A stretch of 64,000 bases of DNA from Paraphysomonas bandaiensis (taxonomy: Eukaryota; Chrysophyceae): the NCBI GenBank assembly GCA_965644295.1, contig CBFFRP010000169.1:124001-188000 (forward strand). The letters run 5' to 3'. A program made the translations under genes and the position numbers. Below, in pieces: positions 1 through 11,727 of the stretch; the stretch's first letter is position 1, and each line of letters opens with the position of its first letter. Below the pieces are notes generated by a model, which saw nothing but the letters and a program-made list of their open reading frames with translations, did not search any database and had not been told where the DNA came from.

Positions 1-3000
1 CACACGAGAAGCACTTGCAGTGGGTGGTGCTCGCTGATGAATGTCAAGATTGGCAACATGACCCGGACTGCTGCTTCCACCACGCTTACTTGTGTAGGAC
101 GGGTTGTGACCAATCACCGGTGAGGTACGACCAGTCATTGGAGTGTCGCTCAGCATAGGCGTCGCCGCCTCTCGGCCTCGACTTCCACCTTTCATTGGGG
201 TCGAATACGCATTTTTTCCACTACTTGCACCAGAGATCAAATCGCAGCCTTGCATCAGTTGATCAACTTCCTCAATGGCCGCTGCATTCACCCCTGCGGA
301 CAGCTGGGTATCGTTCTTGAGTTGAGACACTAGCTGGACCAAGGAATTGGACAAGGCATGTCGCAAATACTTCTGCATCGATACCGCACATTGAATTACA
401 TATGTTGACGTCTTTGTTTCCAGCTCCTGCGTACCACCAAATCTGGATATGTCTTCCTGCTCCAGCAGCTTGCCTAGCAGGTTTTGGAACCGGCAGTCCG
501 ACAATGAGATTGCCACAGATGGGTGAAATCGGCACATCAACTCAATCGCCAAAATCGCTTTTCCTTTTATAGCGCTCGAGCTCCCTTGTTCTGCCAATCG
601 GCAAAGCACTGGCAAAAGTTGACCACACTCCTGCACGAAGTAGAATCGTATAGCCTTGAGAGCCTCATCAGTTGGTGAAGACACTGTATTACCAGGACTC
701 GGAGACGGGGCGATATGATTAGCAGAGAATATGATGTTAAAGATATTTAGGTATGCTTGTTGCAACCTCGGTCTTCCATCCTTGAGCGTATCGATAAAGT
801 TGGACAAACCGCCTTTCTCAAGGATGCGGGAGATAAATCTCGCACCACCTGGAATATGTTAGGACCAGATTCATAGCTGTGAAGTACAAAACAATACACA
901 ATACAGAAAATATCACAGCATGCTAAGAGTACACCGCACACCTGGCGCTGGACTGCTTCCTCCAGTAGTAGTGGCAGCCTCTTGAAGAACCATAAAAAAC
1001 ATGTGGAATAGTGCCATCGCACACACAGCTTGTATTGTGGTATTCCTGCTATGCTGCGAAAGGTCCAACAGTCGAGATGCCACCTCCAGAGATATAAATT
1101 GCTTTCTGATGGGATAAGAACCTTGCGCTAGAATGTTCTCAATAGTCTGTTCATATAGTTCCAGTGATTCATGTTATAAACAATGAATATACTGTACTGC
1201 CCACAGGGCAGATTGAGAGCATGTACATACAATATCAAACGAGCACCATACACAATACATCCTCAGTACTACGAGCATGACGGACCTTGGCTGCGTAATG
1301 CCTGACCACCTCATCACCATCTTCCCCAAGACCTTTGGCAATAACCCCAACTACTCCACTGGGCAATTCCCAACCTGATCCCACATGGTCATCCTGAGCA
1401 GATATATAAAACACTAGCTCCCCAAGAGCGGCTAGAGCTCGATGTCGAAGCTGCACATCCATCCTCATTCCCGTCGTGTCCTTCAACACCTGCACCAGCA
1501 CGGAGAGGATATGACTATCTCTTGTGCTCGTCGAAGGCGGCTCTATGTACGTCGCATATCGAAGGAAAAGAGCCAGTGCTGTTGCCGCAAGTGCTCGTAC
1601 CGATGTTTGGTTGGAACGTTGAGACTGGGACAGCTGGGCCTTCGAGGGAGATGTCTTTATGACATGCAACAAGAGAGATAAAAACTGGGTATTGAGTACC
1701 ATATTTGCAACCTGAATAATACATTACCAATAAAGTTACTAATCACAGAGTATGGTGTGCATAAAAATATCCATGTCATGCAGCTCATTTGACAGAAACA
1801 TACCTCAGCGTTGGAGGCAATGGTGCAGAGATACGAAAGTATATTCATTCTTTCTGTTGCTTGGGAGACGGAGGCTGTGTTAGATAGTCGTGACGAGCTA
1901 CTCTGAGAGGACATTCCCACACTCTGCTGAAGCGACTTGTACACCTACCCAACAGACACATCACAAGGCAATGTATCCATTCTACTCAACGATACACTTG
2001 TCTGTCTACATTACAATACACTCTAAGATTGAGTTACCTGCGAGAGGTGATTTTCTATCTCAGTCTGAGATAGCCCACCAAGATCTCCAACAGACAACGG
2101 ACTAAATTGAAGCGACGATGATGAAGCGCCCTTGGTGTACACAAACTTCTCTATCGGCTCTATGGCTTTGTTGTTTACAATGGGCTTAACCTGAACGAAT
2201 CCCATGACTAATCAACACAATTTAACAACTACGCCTGTCTACTATAATCTCATAGTACATGAAAAAAGCATATATACCAGTGACTTATATGTAAGACACA
2301 CCTGTGAGTCTGATGCATGAACCATATGCGTAATAGGGTTAAACCGATCATCAGCGTCATCAACATCCTCACAAGTCCTACTTGACTCTATATCGACCTA
2401 TAGACACAAAAAGTAACTGGTCATACTATTGCTATTCTGTATTGTACTTTGCTCTCGTTCTGGTGCCCTGCTGCCCCCTCATCAACCATGTAATCTCGAG
2501 AACTATTATAATCCTCTGCTCTCTCTGCCTCTCCCTTGGTCTCTCCCTGGACACCAGAGTACTCAACGCGGCTGCTCTCTGCTGAACACACACTGTTCTC
2601 GAAGGAATCGTCTGCTAGACTCCCACTGTCCTGAAAGCAACTGAAAGTCCATTAACGCGGAACCTCAGCACACATCCAGCTCAAAAATATGATCCATTCA
2701 ACAAGTACCTAATGAGAGCTTCATAAGCTGGTTGGGGAGGTAGTAGCTGCGGTGGACTGGGTCTGCACTTCGTGTCCCAGAAGGGGTGGCTACACAGTTC
2801 CTCCCTGCATTGATGTCAAACACGATATACGGTGTCACTCTGTCAGAAGTTTTTCATTCAGAGTTTAATACATAAAAATCATACTAAATCATATACGAAC
2901 TTCGATTAATAAACAATGTCAGCAGCATTTAAATTCAACACATTTAAATTCCTAAACAGAGAACATATATTTCAACACGATTATTTCAGCAAGTCTGATA

Positions 3001-4065
3001 TCTACTATATTGAAACATACCAGTTACATCGGTAGTGTGGTGTTTTCTCAACCATCCACCCAATCAAATCGCTTAACTCTGGGGTCATAGAGGGAACGTA
3101 TCCCGTCTCATCGCCACTGTTACCTTTCTGAGAAGATTTGGACCTCGGAGATACCCGGCGGGCCCGATCTTTTTTTGACCGCTCGACCATACGGAGAATA
3201 ATTGCGGATAATTCTTTTGTTCGAATATTATCCATAATATCTGCTGTATTCTCCATATCTTCATGGGCAGCGCTGTTGGCATCTCTATCCTTCCACCATC
3301 TACAAGAGAATAGCCCCCCACCGACTCTTAGCTCAAACAACACACATCCTAAGGCCCAGAAGTCAGAAGCAAAAGAATGAACACCTTCACTGGAAAACAG
3401 CTCAGGGGCCATATAGAGTACAGTGCCTCTAGATGACAACGGTTGATTACCAAGTGCGGCCTTGGGGATCTTACGAGTCATCTTAAAGTCGCTAATCTTG
3501 AGGATTCCGTATTCATCAATAAGGATATTTTTCGGACGCAGATCGCAGTGTACGTAACCCAAAGTGTGTAAGTACTGGATATATGACAAAAGACACATTT
3601 TGTTAACACAAATACGAGATAACTTCGAAAAAATACAGAGTATTGCCAATGTGACTGCAGATTACTTCGACAAAGATTTACTTACACGCAGTCCCGTTAT
3701 GATATCTAGAGCAAACATTCGTACAGAAGCCTCTGGCAGGTGATGATCTTGCTTTAATAAGGATTCCAGATCTCCGGCGGTACAATACTCTAATATAAGC
3801 CAAAGGTTGTTCTTTGTCTCATACCAATCATGAAACTTGACCGTATGGGGGCTTTCTAATCTATGCATAATCTGAACTTCATTAACCACCTGTGCCATAT
3901 ACCTTCACAGATCTCCCTGATTATATATAATATACATACATTGTTCATCATATTCTTATCAACGCGCTTGATTGCTACATACTCAATACTCTTCTTCTCT
4001 CGTCCTTTAAACACTTGTGAGAATGCGCCCTTACCAATCTCTTCATAGATATGATACTTATCCAT
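1..4065 (-). CDS. ULK4: ULK4-like (Fused/RUNKEL-type) kinase or pseudokinase, 3' end off the window
   Basis: Eleven exons give an open frame of 1,017 codons: complement of <1-848, 942-1146, 1286-1711, 1804-1944, 2038-2190, 2302-2397, 2448-2640, 2710-2814, 3021-3574, 3686-3889, 3940-4065. No stop is reached, so the C-terminus lies left of the window. The start MDKYHIYEEIGKGAFSQVFKG is the typical ULK4/RUNKEL N-terminus. A Gly-rich loop (11-16), VAIK Lys33 and a helix-C Glu (about 46) are present. The catalytic loop reads HCDLRPKN (119-126) and the DFG position reads DFK (139-141). After the kinase domain come a Ser-rich linker and long helical HEAT/ARM-like repeats (for example AKTIENILAQGSYPIRKQF), as in ULK4. 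The family is linked to microtubules, cilia and hedgehog-type signalling, and animal members are often pseudokinases. The gene is divergent with the next gene. Family assignment is firm; catalytic activity is doubtful. Confidence 0.88.
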
Positions 4066-4944
4066 TGCGATATATCCAGTTACTCGTTAGTTGTATGAGT
4101 TATTAGATTAACTGTTAGTAGATACGATATATCGATACGTCGGATCTCCTGTTTATATATATCATCCCCTGCTAGTCATCATACGCCTTATTCTGAATAA
4201 ACAATCCTTGTAAATGGCATATGTATATGTTGTTATCTTGTGAGGGACAGTCACAGGCGGATACTGCTATGAGTTCATTTGAATATAGCTGCACGGTACA
4301 TACACGTGACTCATTAGACAGCAGTAGAGGGAGTTTGAACGGGTAGGGGATACGGGCAGTAGACCGTGTGGGAACAGTTCCACCCAGCTCGTTATACTCT
4401 GTAGTCATAGTTTGAACGGATAAGGTATACGGGCAGTAGACCGTGTTGTATTTTGTACTGGTAGAGGTATGATCTGACAGCAGGGAAGTCGTATGAGATT
4501 TTGCATGTATCGTTCCCTCTTCTAGATTCCACCATCCCTACCATAGAATACCTCAGGTATAATACATACCATACCATACCATACCATACCATCCATACCA
4601 TATAGACATACACACTGCTGTACGTGTGCCCACTCACATACATACATACATACATACACACATACATATATATCATATCATACATACGTACATACATACA
4701 TACAGCAGCATACACCACTCTACATACACTGCACTCGTTAATCATCGTATTCATATATTTCTTCCTCATAATACACCTCGACTTTGACTCTGGTGACATC
4801 ATTCTCCACAACATTACGCCAGGTCTGCATCTGTATTGCTTCCAACCTCACAGTTCATTGGCTGGAACAATAGTCTTTCAATAAATTTAGTTCTGTTGTT
4901 TGACTCGGACTGTTATCGTGCTTCGAATTCATTCACATTAAACT
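4066..4944. promoter_or_regulatory. Bidirectional promoter region with TACA microsatellite
   Basis: This 879-bp space lies between two genes that start back to back. It holds ACCAT repeats (about 4567-4600) and TACA/TACG microsatellite tracts (about 4633-4705). No TATA box or other defined site can be assigned with confidence. The reading frames rich in Met-Tyr-Val-Cys here are products of the microsatellite. Confidence 0.5.
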
Positions 4945-6176
4945 ATGGCAAAGCACGTACGATATGCATCCAAGAAAGGCGGTAATGATGTGGAGGATTT
5001 ATCTGAACGCTTAGCGAATGATTTACGGCAACACATTAGGACACTGGTATGGGCATTGTACATACTGGTGCTGTGCTAATACACTGACATGCACAGGGTC
5101 ACTACCCTATGTTATCTGACCATTGGTGTGAAATGGCCGAAGTTCTTGGACGTGTAGCTAATATATCTGATGTGGTATGGACAGTGTTTTAGATATTAGT
5201 ATGTAAATTGCTGTTAATGTCGTGTCTATTACAGGAATCTAAATTATCTGCGGGAAAAGAAGATGCGACATTATGGGAAACAGAAGAGCTTGCCCTCAGG
5301 TCTCAGGGCTCTTTATCTCATTTTATTCTAGTTAGCATTAACCATTTGTGTTATTCAGGTACCTCCTGGAAGATGGAAAGCTCAATTTGTGTCTTCGAAA
5401 TTTAATCGAGTATAAAACGTTTCAACGGCAGTCACGGTCGAATAATGTCGAACTCACTGTAAGAGTCGTAGTTATGACTTTAGCTGTTCTAATGCACACC
5501 GTATATGTAGTCTGAAAAACAGGAGAAGTGCGACAAATTTGAAAAGGGGCTCGGGACAGTATTGAAGAACGCTTGGAATCATGTGGAAGCTGTTCAAACT
5601 ACTGACATACAAGCACTTGTAAACCATATCGCCGATGTAATCGACTATGCTACCGAGTCGTCGAGATACATCGAAGAGTGTGTGGTTGAGGGAGATCTGC
5701 ATATGCGGCAGGAAGTTATGGTGTTTTCTTATATTGTGGGAATTATGCGGCAGCTAGATTATTTGCATGAGGACAGGTAAGACGACTCGGAATGTACACA
5801 CACGATCATGTATACTACTTGGTATCTATCTACGATATTTACATTATAAAACTTTGTCTTGTATAGAGTGATGCCTCTGCTTCGAGAAAGGCGTGTATTC
5901 ATACGAGGAGCTCAATTCCTCAATAATTACCACCAGCACCTCCAATCATCCCCCAAACTAAAGATTATCGAGGCTCTCTCTTTAATCGCTGACTCAGAGG
6001 ACTTGGCCACCTACAAAGATGTCTATATAAGCGATTCCCAAGACGCTGCGGTACTGGTGAACTTATACGAGAGCTGCTTGGAAGACCTCAAGCAGCAAGA
6101 CCCCAGCAATAAGCGTATGATGCGACCGTTACTAGACCTCGTGAGCCAGATGAGAAGACGATACCGGTTGAAGTAG
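4945..6176 (+). CDS. Conserved-looking all-helical protein, function unknown
   Basis: Six exons (4945-5046, 5097-5174, 5235-5299, 5359-5458, 5511-5776, 5867-6176) splice at GT-AG sites into 306 codons plus stop. The start is the first ATG after the divergent promoter. The protein is charged, soluble and helix-rich, with no signal peptide or membrane segment. Recognisable stretches are ELALRYLLEDGKLNLCLRNL in the middle and a C-terminal region with VMPLLRERRVFIRGAQFLNN and ending in a basic RRRYRLK tail. I do not recognise the family. Introns of 50-90 nt with intact frame through five junctions make it a real gene. It shares its promoter region with the ULK4 gene, which could mean co-expression in cilium/cytoskeleton biology, but that is inference from position only. 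Confidence 0.75.
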
Positions 6177-7892
6177 CGGATATATCTCAAGTTTTTACGA
6201 ATATTCTAGGCATTCTTGGTTTTGAGTGCGTTTTGTATTCGTATATCAATGAAGTGTATGGGATATTCTGATGGTGACATGTGTTTGTAGGAAGTTACTT
6301 CTTGGTTTGTGTTGGTAGGTGCGGTTGAAATTAGCAGTTAGAATATTTTTTCGAAGCGCCAGTACTGCACTATTAATAAAAACTTCTGGAATTTGATTTG
6401 AAAACTTTTTGATAACAATAAATTGTCAAACCATTTTAATATCACATGTATCATGTAACGTAACTTAATAGCTTAAGTCAACCAGTCGTCATTTCGCACC
6501 ACATAGAGACACCAATCAGTTTTTAAGTCAAATGCTCAAAATTATTACGTTAAGTATTCTAAGTCTATTACATACACTTACTGGTTATACATCGTAAGAT
6601 ATATTTGTGTCTAATTTTATTGATCCCTCAATAAAGTCAGACTTGGACCAATTCGTGGTGTTCTGGGGGAGAAGTCGAGAAGTACCGGAGAAATTTCCCC
6701 GGGAAACTAACGTCAACTGCGTATAATACATATCGTCAGCGGATAACGCTCTGTCCACTCATAGCCAAATGCTTGTGTGGTACAAGGTACACTAATTAGT
6801 GTCACTAGTGTTGACGTCTTTGGGCCTTGGCTAATAAACAGGCATCCGGGGTATTAGGCTGTCAAGCTGAAGTTAATGATTGGTGTTGAACACACCGAAT
6901 ATAACTTAGGTTCTTTATTCTTCATTATATGTTGTAATGTTAGAAATTTCAATCGTATCAATTGAGAACAGTAAACCTTAGCAAATAATGTCAACTTCTG
7001 TTAGTGCTTGCGGTGACGAACAATCAACTTTCGGAGCGTTAAATAGTAGGATATCTGAGTTAAGCACTTTAACAACAACACTAACACATTAACAATATTG
7101 TGTCATTTTGTCTGGATACAATTAAAGTATTCTAGACCCCATGATATCAACAACTATATCCCTTTTCGATGTTTTTACCAATGACAATATTTTTGCCTTC
7201 ATGGCTTCTCTATCCCAAAAAACATATGTATTCCAACACTCCCGGTCAAAGTAGAAAAGGGTGATCGTCATTACACTGAAGCTATATGCTTCTTCTAAAA
7301 TCTAGTCATACAAGTCTTGAAGTAACAGTAATACCCGTTTGTATAAATAAATCGTCTTTTAGTTGTTTGACATAGAAAGTAAGACATTTCTAGACGTAGC
7401 GAAATGGAGGATATAACGAAAAAAATTGTTTAAGTTTTGCCTTTCATTTTGTCGTCTTGTGAGTTTCTTACTTAGCATTTTGCCTACGATACAAAATTCG
7501 CCAAACACCTACACTGCATTCGCACTACTATATAGTATATAGTAGTACTTTGCGATACAGTATTTGTAAAGATAGATAAATCATTATCGTAGAGTTACAT
7601 TACTACTTCATGATCTCATGGCATTATCCAAAATCTAAACTCCAAACCAATACAGGATGCAGCTGCATTGTACGTTCCACGTATCTAATAGTGGTGCAAT
7701 AAAAAAGCGAGGATATATATGGGTTACTGCTATTATCATTAGTATATATTATTCCCAATAATACACTTCGCTCCCACAGCAGGACACACGAATAACTCCG
7801 CCTACGCGGATCTAAAATCAATATTTCAACATGCTACTCGCTTGCTCGCTCGGGCACTCCTCTCACATTCGCCTGATGCATAACGTTCCCAT
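6177..7892. other. Intergenic region between convergent genes
   Basis: This 1.7-kb tail-to-tail spacer contains the 3' ends of both neighbouring transcripts and a degraded LTR (6,658 onward). The rest is AT-rich, and I see no gene or RNA in it. Confidence 0.6.
6658..6865 (+). mobile_element. Degraded Ty1/copia LTR fragment
   Basis: The stretch beginning TGTTCTGGGGGAGAAGTC matches the LTR of the copia family seen at 12.5, 47.2 and 52.3 kb. Shared landmarks are AAGTACCGGAG, GGAAACTAACGT, GTGTGGTACAAGG, GACGTCTTTGGGCC and AATAAACAGGCATCCGGGGTATT. It lacks the LTR's distal part and is followed by another repeat, beginning near 6,885 (TGTTGAACACACC), that also occurs at 51.56 kb. No coding part is attached. 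Confidence 0.75.
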
Positions 7893-9091
7893 CTATTTCC
7901 CATCACCTCCAGTATAGGAACGTAGCAGAGACGTAAGAGGGTTCGCACCATCACCGCCCTCCTCTTTCTTCTTCTCTTGATCCATGGCTAAACGGCGCCT
8001 GTTATCTTCTACTGTGAATACCCGTCCTGATCGTGCATCCCGGGCAATTAAGTATACAAACTCGTGGCTCTCCATTTGGTCCGATACCTAACATAAAGCG
8101 ATCGTTAACACTTAGCTAAATATGTTCTGTACTTAAGTAAACAACATTTTTCATTATACTTCACACGACGCAGGGTATATTGGCTAAAGACAACACACAG
8201 CAAAAGCGTAATCACCTCAGCATATATAACAGCTTTTCCTCTGGGACCACTGACAGTGTAGCGAATGCGTGTCCTGTTGCTGCCATCATCAGCTTTGTAT
8301 TTCCTGGTAAGAAAACACGCAGTCAGAATTATACAAATATCGCAATAAAAACAGAAGACTACAATATTACACCACAAATCTAACCCGATACATAAAATAG
8401 CACATCACACCTTGATGCCACAAAGTTACGACGTCCTTCTGTGTGTCTTCCAGTGTCCATACCATAAGCTCTCATTGGATCTCCAGTCATACGCATCACC
8501 TGTCGATTGAACACAGTCAAACACACAACTAGGTGTGAGTAATATCTACAATATATATCTACACCCCATATATTCAAAATACAACTCAATACCATATATA
8601 ACTTTCTATCATAATCTCATATAAACATTTTTGAAACTGTGTTACTGTTTCCAGTTACATACCTCATCGTTCACTCTCACCAAATCAAACGTTTCGTTCA
8701 TAAGATTACTAGGAGCACATCTACCAAAAAGCTCCATTCCAATTGAGTAAGAAGCGTAAAGAACTAATGACCCAATCGCTCCAACAAGTGCCATAGAGAG
8801 ATACTTCTTATATCCACCTTTACGTCCACCTCCTTCATAATCATCATAATAATCATCATCTTCCTCTTGAATGCGACGAATAGGAAGATTCGATTCCTTA
8901 TTCTGACCCTCTTTAGGACTAGCTGCTGTGCAGAGGTGTCTACTAACATGGATACTATTGAAACTATCTACACGGGATATAGAGGATGGTATATAATGGA
9001 TAATAGGACGGATATATGTCATAGTAGTTCGGAGGGTGCTGATGTGGTGTGGTAAGTGAGAACGATACATAACTCTTCCAATTTGTAACAT
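7893..9091 (-). CDS. TIM21: TIM21-like mitochondrial presequence translocase subunit
   Basis: Four exons, complement of 7893-8087, 8216-8303, 8411-8499, 8663-9091, encode 266 residues. The first about 60 residues are rich in Arg, Ser and His with few acids, as in a mitochondrial presequence. An acidic Asp/Tyr patch follows, then one membrane segment (about 95-117, ALVGAIGSLVLYASYSIGMELF). The rest is the TIM21 intermembrane-space fold: RMTGDPMRAYGMDTGRHTEGRRNF, then TRIRYTVSGPRGKAVIYAEV, then EFVYLIARDARSGRVFTVEDNRR, which corresponds to the family's C-terminal VVEDNR signature. TIM21 links the TIM23 channel to the TOM complex and to respiratory-chain supercomplexes in the inner membrane. The C-terminal acidic/Gly tail is short. 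The gene is head-to-head with the PDZ gene. Confidence 0.88.
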
Positions 9092-9615
9092 GTTTTACAA
9101 TGTAATAACTAGAATATGATATAGGGGGGTTATAACACACGAGTCTGTAGATATGAACTCCTGACTGCTGTGTGTCTCGGTATGTTAATATACACACAAG
9201 AGACATAAGAAACAAGCGTATATGAGGCTTATCTTCCACTTCCTTCTCATCCACAGGTTTCCTTATACTCCATCCATCACCAGCAGCAGATGATACTTGT
9301 TTTTATACTGGAAGGGGATAAAATACATCCAGTATTACATGAAAACCCATAATATTTTCCCCATCTCAGGATATTCATAAAATATCAAGGTATTCAGGGG
9401 TATAATAGTGTATATATCAGGGTTTTCCTGATCAGTCCAAAAACAAGAACAAGCCGTTGAACTCTGAGCACAATCAAATCAACTGCTCGCTCGCTCCTCT
9501 CTCTGTATGTGCAGCATATATATATATATACACACTGATTCCAGTCACACTCTCACGATATTATTGACTAACATACACATATCTTGCATCTTAAGTTAGG
9601 AATTTATTAATAGGA
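9092..9615. promoter_or_regulatory. Bidirectional promoter region (TIM21-like / PDZ gene)
   Basis: This 524-bp space separates two start codons facing away from each other. It has an AT-rich tract with a short (TA)n run near 9517-9530 and a TTTTATACTGG motif near 9300. No specific factor site can be named. It lacks the long TACA tracts seen at other shared promoters. Confidence 0.45.
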
Positions 9616-11727
9616 ATGCCCCACGTTAGCATTCAGCTTCCTAAAGGGGAGCTTGGTCTAGTGCTTGCTCCAGTGCAGAGCTCAGACTCATTCGCTGTGG
9701 GTTGCCAAATAAAAGGCTGGAAATCCACACCTAAAGTCGATAAAGTCACCGCTGGATCGAAAATAATATCCATTGATGGAAATTATGTAGAAAATTTGCC
9801 ATTTACTGAAATGGTGTCTCGTATACGTAACTCTAAAGACCGTGTGATTGTATTGGACTCTCCAAAGAAACTGTTTCCTCCTCAGGACAAAGAAAATGAC
9901 TCACCGAATACATCTCAATGTACCCCTGATGATGTCAGCTTTGGTGATTTAGAGAACTTGAGAGATTGTTTGGATACGCCATTGAGCCCTAGTAGTTCTC
10001 TATCGAATTCTATTCAGTCCAGGACTCCAAGTAAGCTACATGTGTCTGGTAACAAATCAGCCAGTGGATCAAGTCCAAACACTGTAATCTCTAACCTGAA
10101 AAAAGAAAACATGAAAAAGGATGCAATGATGCTAATGCTGCAGGGGCAGATTGATAAAACTTCCCAGCAATTGCAAGCTTCGAGAGATGCGAGTAAACAA
10201 TTAGAGGAGAAATTGGCACATCAAGAATATGCACTCACTTCTGCCAAACTAGAGGTGGACAATATAAAGGGCAGTAAACGAGGAAGTGACGGGCAAATAG
10301 CATTACTGCAGTACCGTCTTGACCGAATTCAAAGTAAACAGGCGAATTCCACATCGAGCCGTGATATGTCGCTTGTCGGAGGTGATTCTCGCATTGCCCT
10401 ATTATCTCATTCAATTCGATTTAGAGATACACTGGACAAGATTCGTTCTCAAAAGCTACTGACTTCATCTTCTTCATCGTCTTCCCCTCCTGCTCTAAAA
10501 AATACTGATTCTACCTCCCAGACTGTTGCACAAGAGTTGGAATATCAAAAGCGACTCAGTCACCGACTTGAGATGCAGTTGAGGTACTGGGTGGACGGCC
10601 AGATATCTCTCCATAAGCAACTGGCATTAGAGGATTGTAAAGTAGGAAACAAAGATCTAAAGTCTTTGATGCACTTGATTGGAGATGAGGGCACTCAGCA
10701 GAAGCCCGTTGCAAATGCTGCAATTCAATATTCGTCTGATGAATTAAGTGATGATGTACCCTGCATTGACAAGAAAAGGGCGAATCTATCATATGTGTCT
10801 TCAGTCGAATCTAGTGGTAGCAAGCAATCGCAATACCAGGGCAGCGCTTACAATCGCGAGTGCAAAGGCAGTATAGACTACGCGCAATATGATACCAACA
10901 GAAGTAGTACTTGTGAATCCAATTCCAAGCCCAAGGATATTGCTCAAGCCTCCTCCTATTCTTTCTCGCCACAACATACTATTTTCGCATCAACGCAATC
11001 GTCACTGTCTCCATTATATGCAGAGAGGTCAGAATATATTGAATCTCATTTTCACCAGGAGAAGAGTGTCGTCGATGGACAGAAGGATTATGAAACATCT
11101 ACAGGTACATCAACCAGACACCGTGCTTCTTTTTCCTCTAGCCAACCCAGCGAAGCATTGAGGGCCCCTCATGGCGACAAATATCATTCTAATTTTGATA
11201 ATTTGAAATCAGATGGTTCGAATGGCTATGTAGAGAGACGGAAACAGAATTTATCTAAGCAAGAGGAGTGGGTTTTCTCCTCTGATAAGTTCTTCACCAA
11301 AGAAAGTTCGTCAAACGTTAATTCCGGTGAAAGAGATCCCGTATCATTGCCATCGACACCACGATCTTCATTTGACCGTGACGCCTATAGGAGACAGCAA
11401 CCTCAGAAAAGTCCTGTCCTATCACCGAGAGAATATCGTCAGATAAATTATTTTTTGCCGCCGTCATCAGTCCATGTCAGTAGACAATCTACTCATCCTG
11501 TGCGGTGTGACGTTTCGAAGGTGTTACATGATAAAGAAAACGACAAAGTGGTTGACTCTCTATCGTCCGAACAGCATTTGGGAGAGAAATCATATACACA
11601 TAATTTGCACGGTACTGAACGTCGAAGATCTAGAAGCATTCGAGAGCAAATGGACAAGCTCAGAAGGGAGAGTAGTATGATTCGAAGTGATTTAAATAAA
11701 TTTCGATCAACGTTAAAGGTATACTAG
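9616..11727 (+). CDS. PDZ-domain coiled-coil scaffold protein
   Basis: This is a single-exon gene of 703 codons plus stop. Residues about 3-82 form a PDZ-like domain, with the GLVL binding-loop motif at 14-17, KVDKVTAGSKIISIDGNYVE as the central strand region, and a closing IRNSKDRVIVL strand. A Ser/Pro linker follows. Residues about 155-240 are a predicted coiled coil (KKENMKKDAMMLMLQGQIDK and onward). A second helical stretch lies near 300-335. The remaining half is disordered, Ser/Gln-rich, and ends in a basic helix (RRRSRSIREQMDKLRRES...). This fits a cytoskeletal or centrosomal adaptor that binds C-terminal peptides, but no orthologue is recognised and no partner can be named. The absence of introns contrasts with most neighbours. 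Confidence 0.8.
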   Translation: MPHVSIQLPKGELGLVLAPVQSSDSFAVGCQIKGWKSTPKVDKVTAGSKIISIDGNYVENLPFTEMVSRIRNSKDRVIVLDSPKKLFPPQDKENDSPNTSQCTPDDVSFGDLENLRDCLDTPLSPSSSLSNSIQSRTPSKLHVSGNKSASGSSPNTVISNLKKENMKKDAMMLMLQGQIDKTSQQLQASRDASKQLEEKLAHQEYALTSAKLEVDNIKGSKRGSDGQIALLQYRLDRIQSKQANSTSSRDMSLVGGDSRIALLSHSIRFRDTLDKIRSQKLLTSSSSSSSPPALKNTDSTSQTVAQELEYQKRLSHRLEMQLRYWVDGQISLHKQLALEDCKVGNKDLKSLMHLIGDEGTQQKPVANAAIQYSSDELSDDVPCIDKKRANLSYVSSVESSGSKQSQYQGSAYNRECKGSIDYAQYDTNRSSTCESNSKPKDIAQASSYSFSPQHTIFASTQSSLSPLYAERSEYIESHFHQEKSVVDGQKDYETSTGTSTRHRASFSSSQPSEALRAPHGDKYHSNFDNLKSDGSNGYVERRKQNLSKQEEWVFSSDKFFTKESSSNVNSGERDPVSLPSTPRSSFDRDAYRRQQPQKSPVLSPREYRQINYFLPPSSVHVSRQSTHPVRCDVSKVLHDKENDKVVDSLSSEQHLGEKSYTHNLHGTERRRSRSIREQMDKLRRESSMIRSDLNKFRSTLKVY

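Noticed and set aside
4392-4884. Overlapping frames on both strands rich in Met-Tyr-Val-Cys or Thr-Tyr-Ile-His
   Set aside because: They are translations of the TACA/TGTA microsatellite in the divergent promoter, with no other coding signal.
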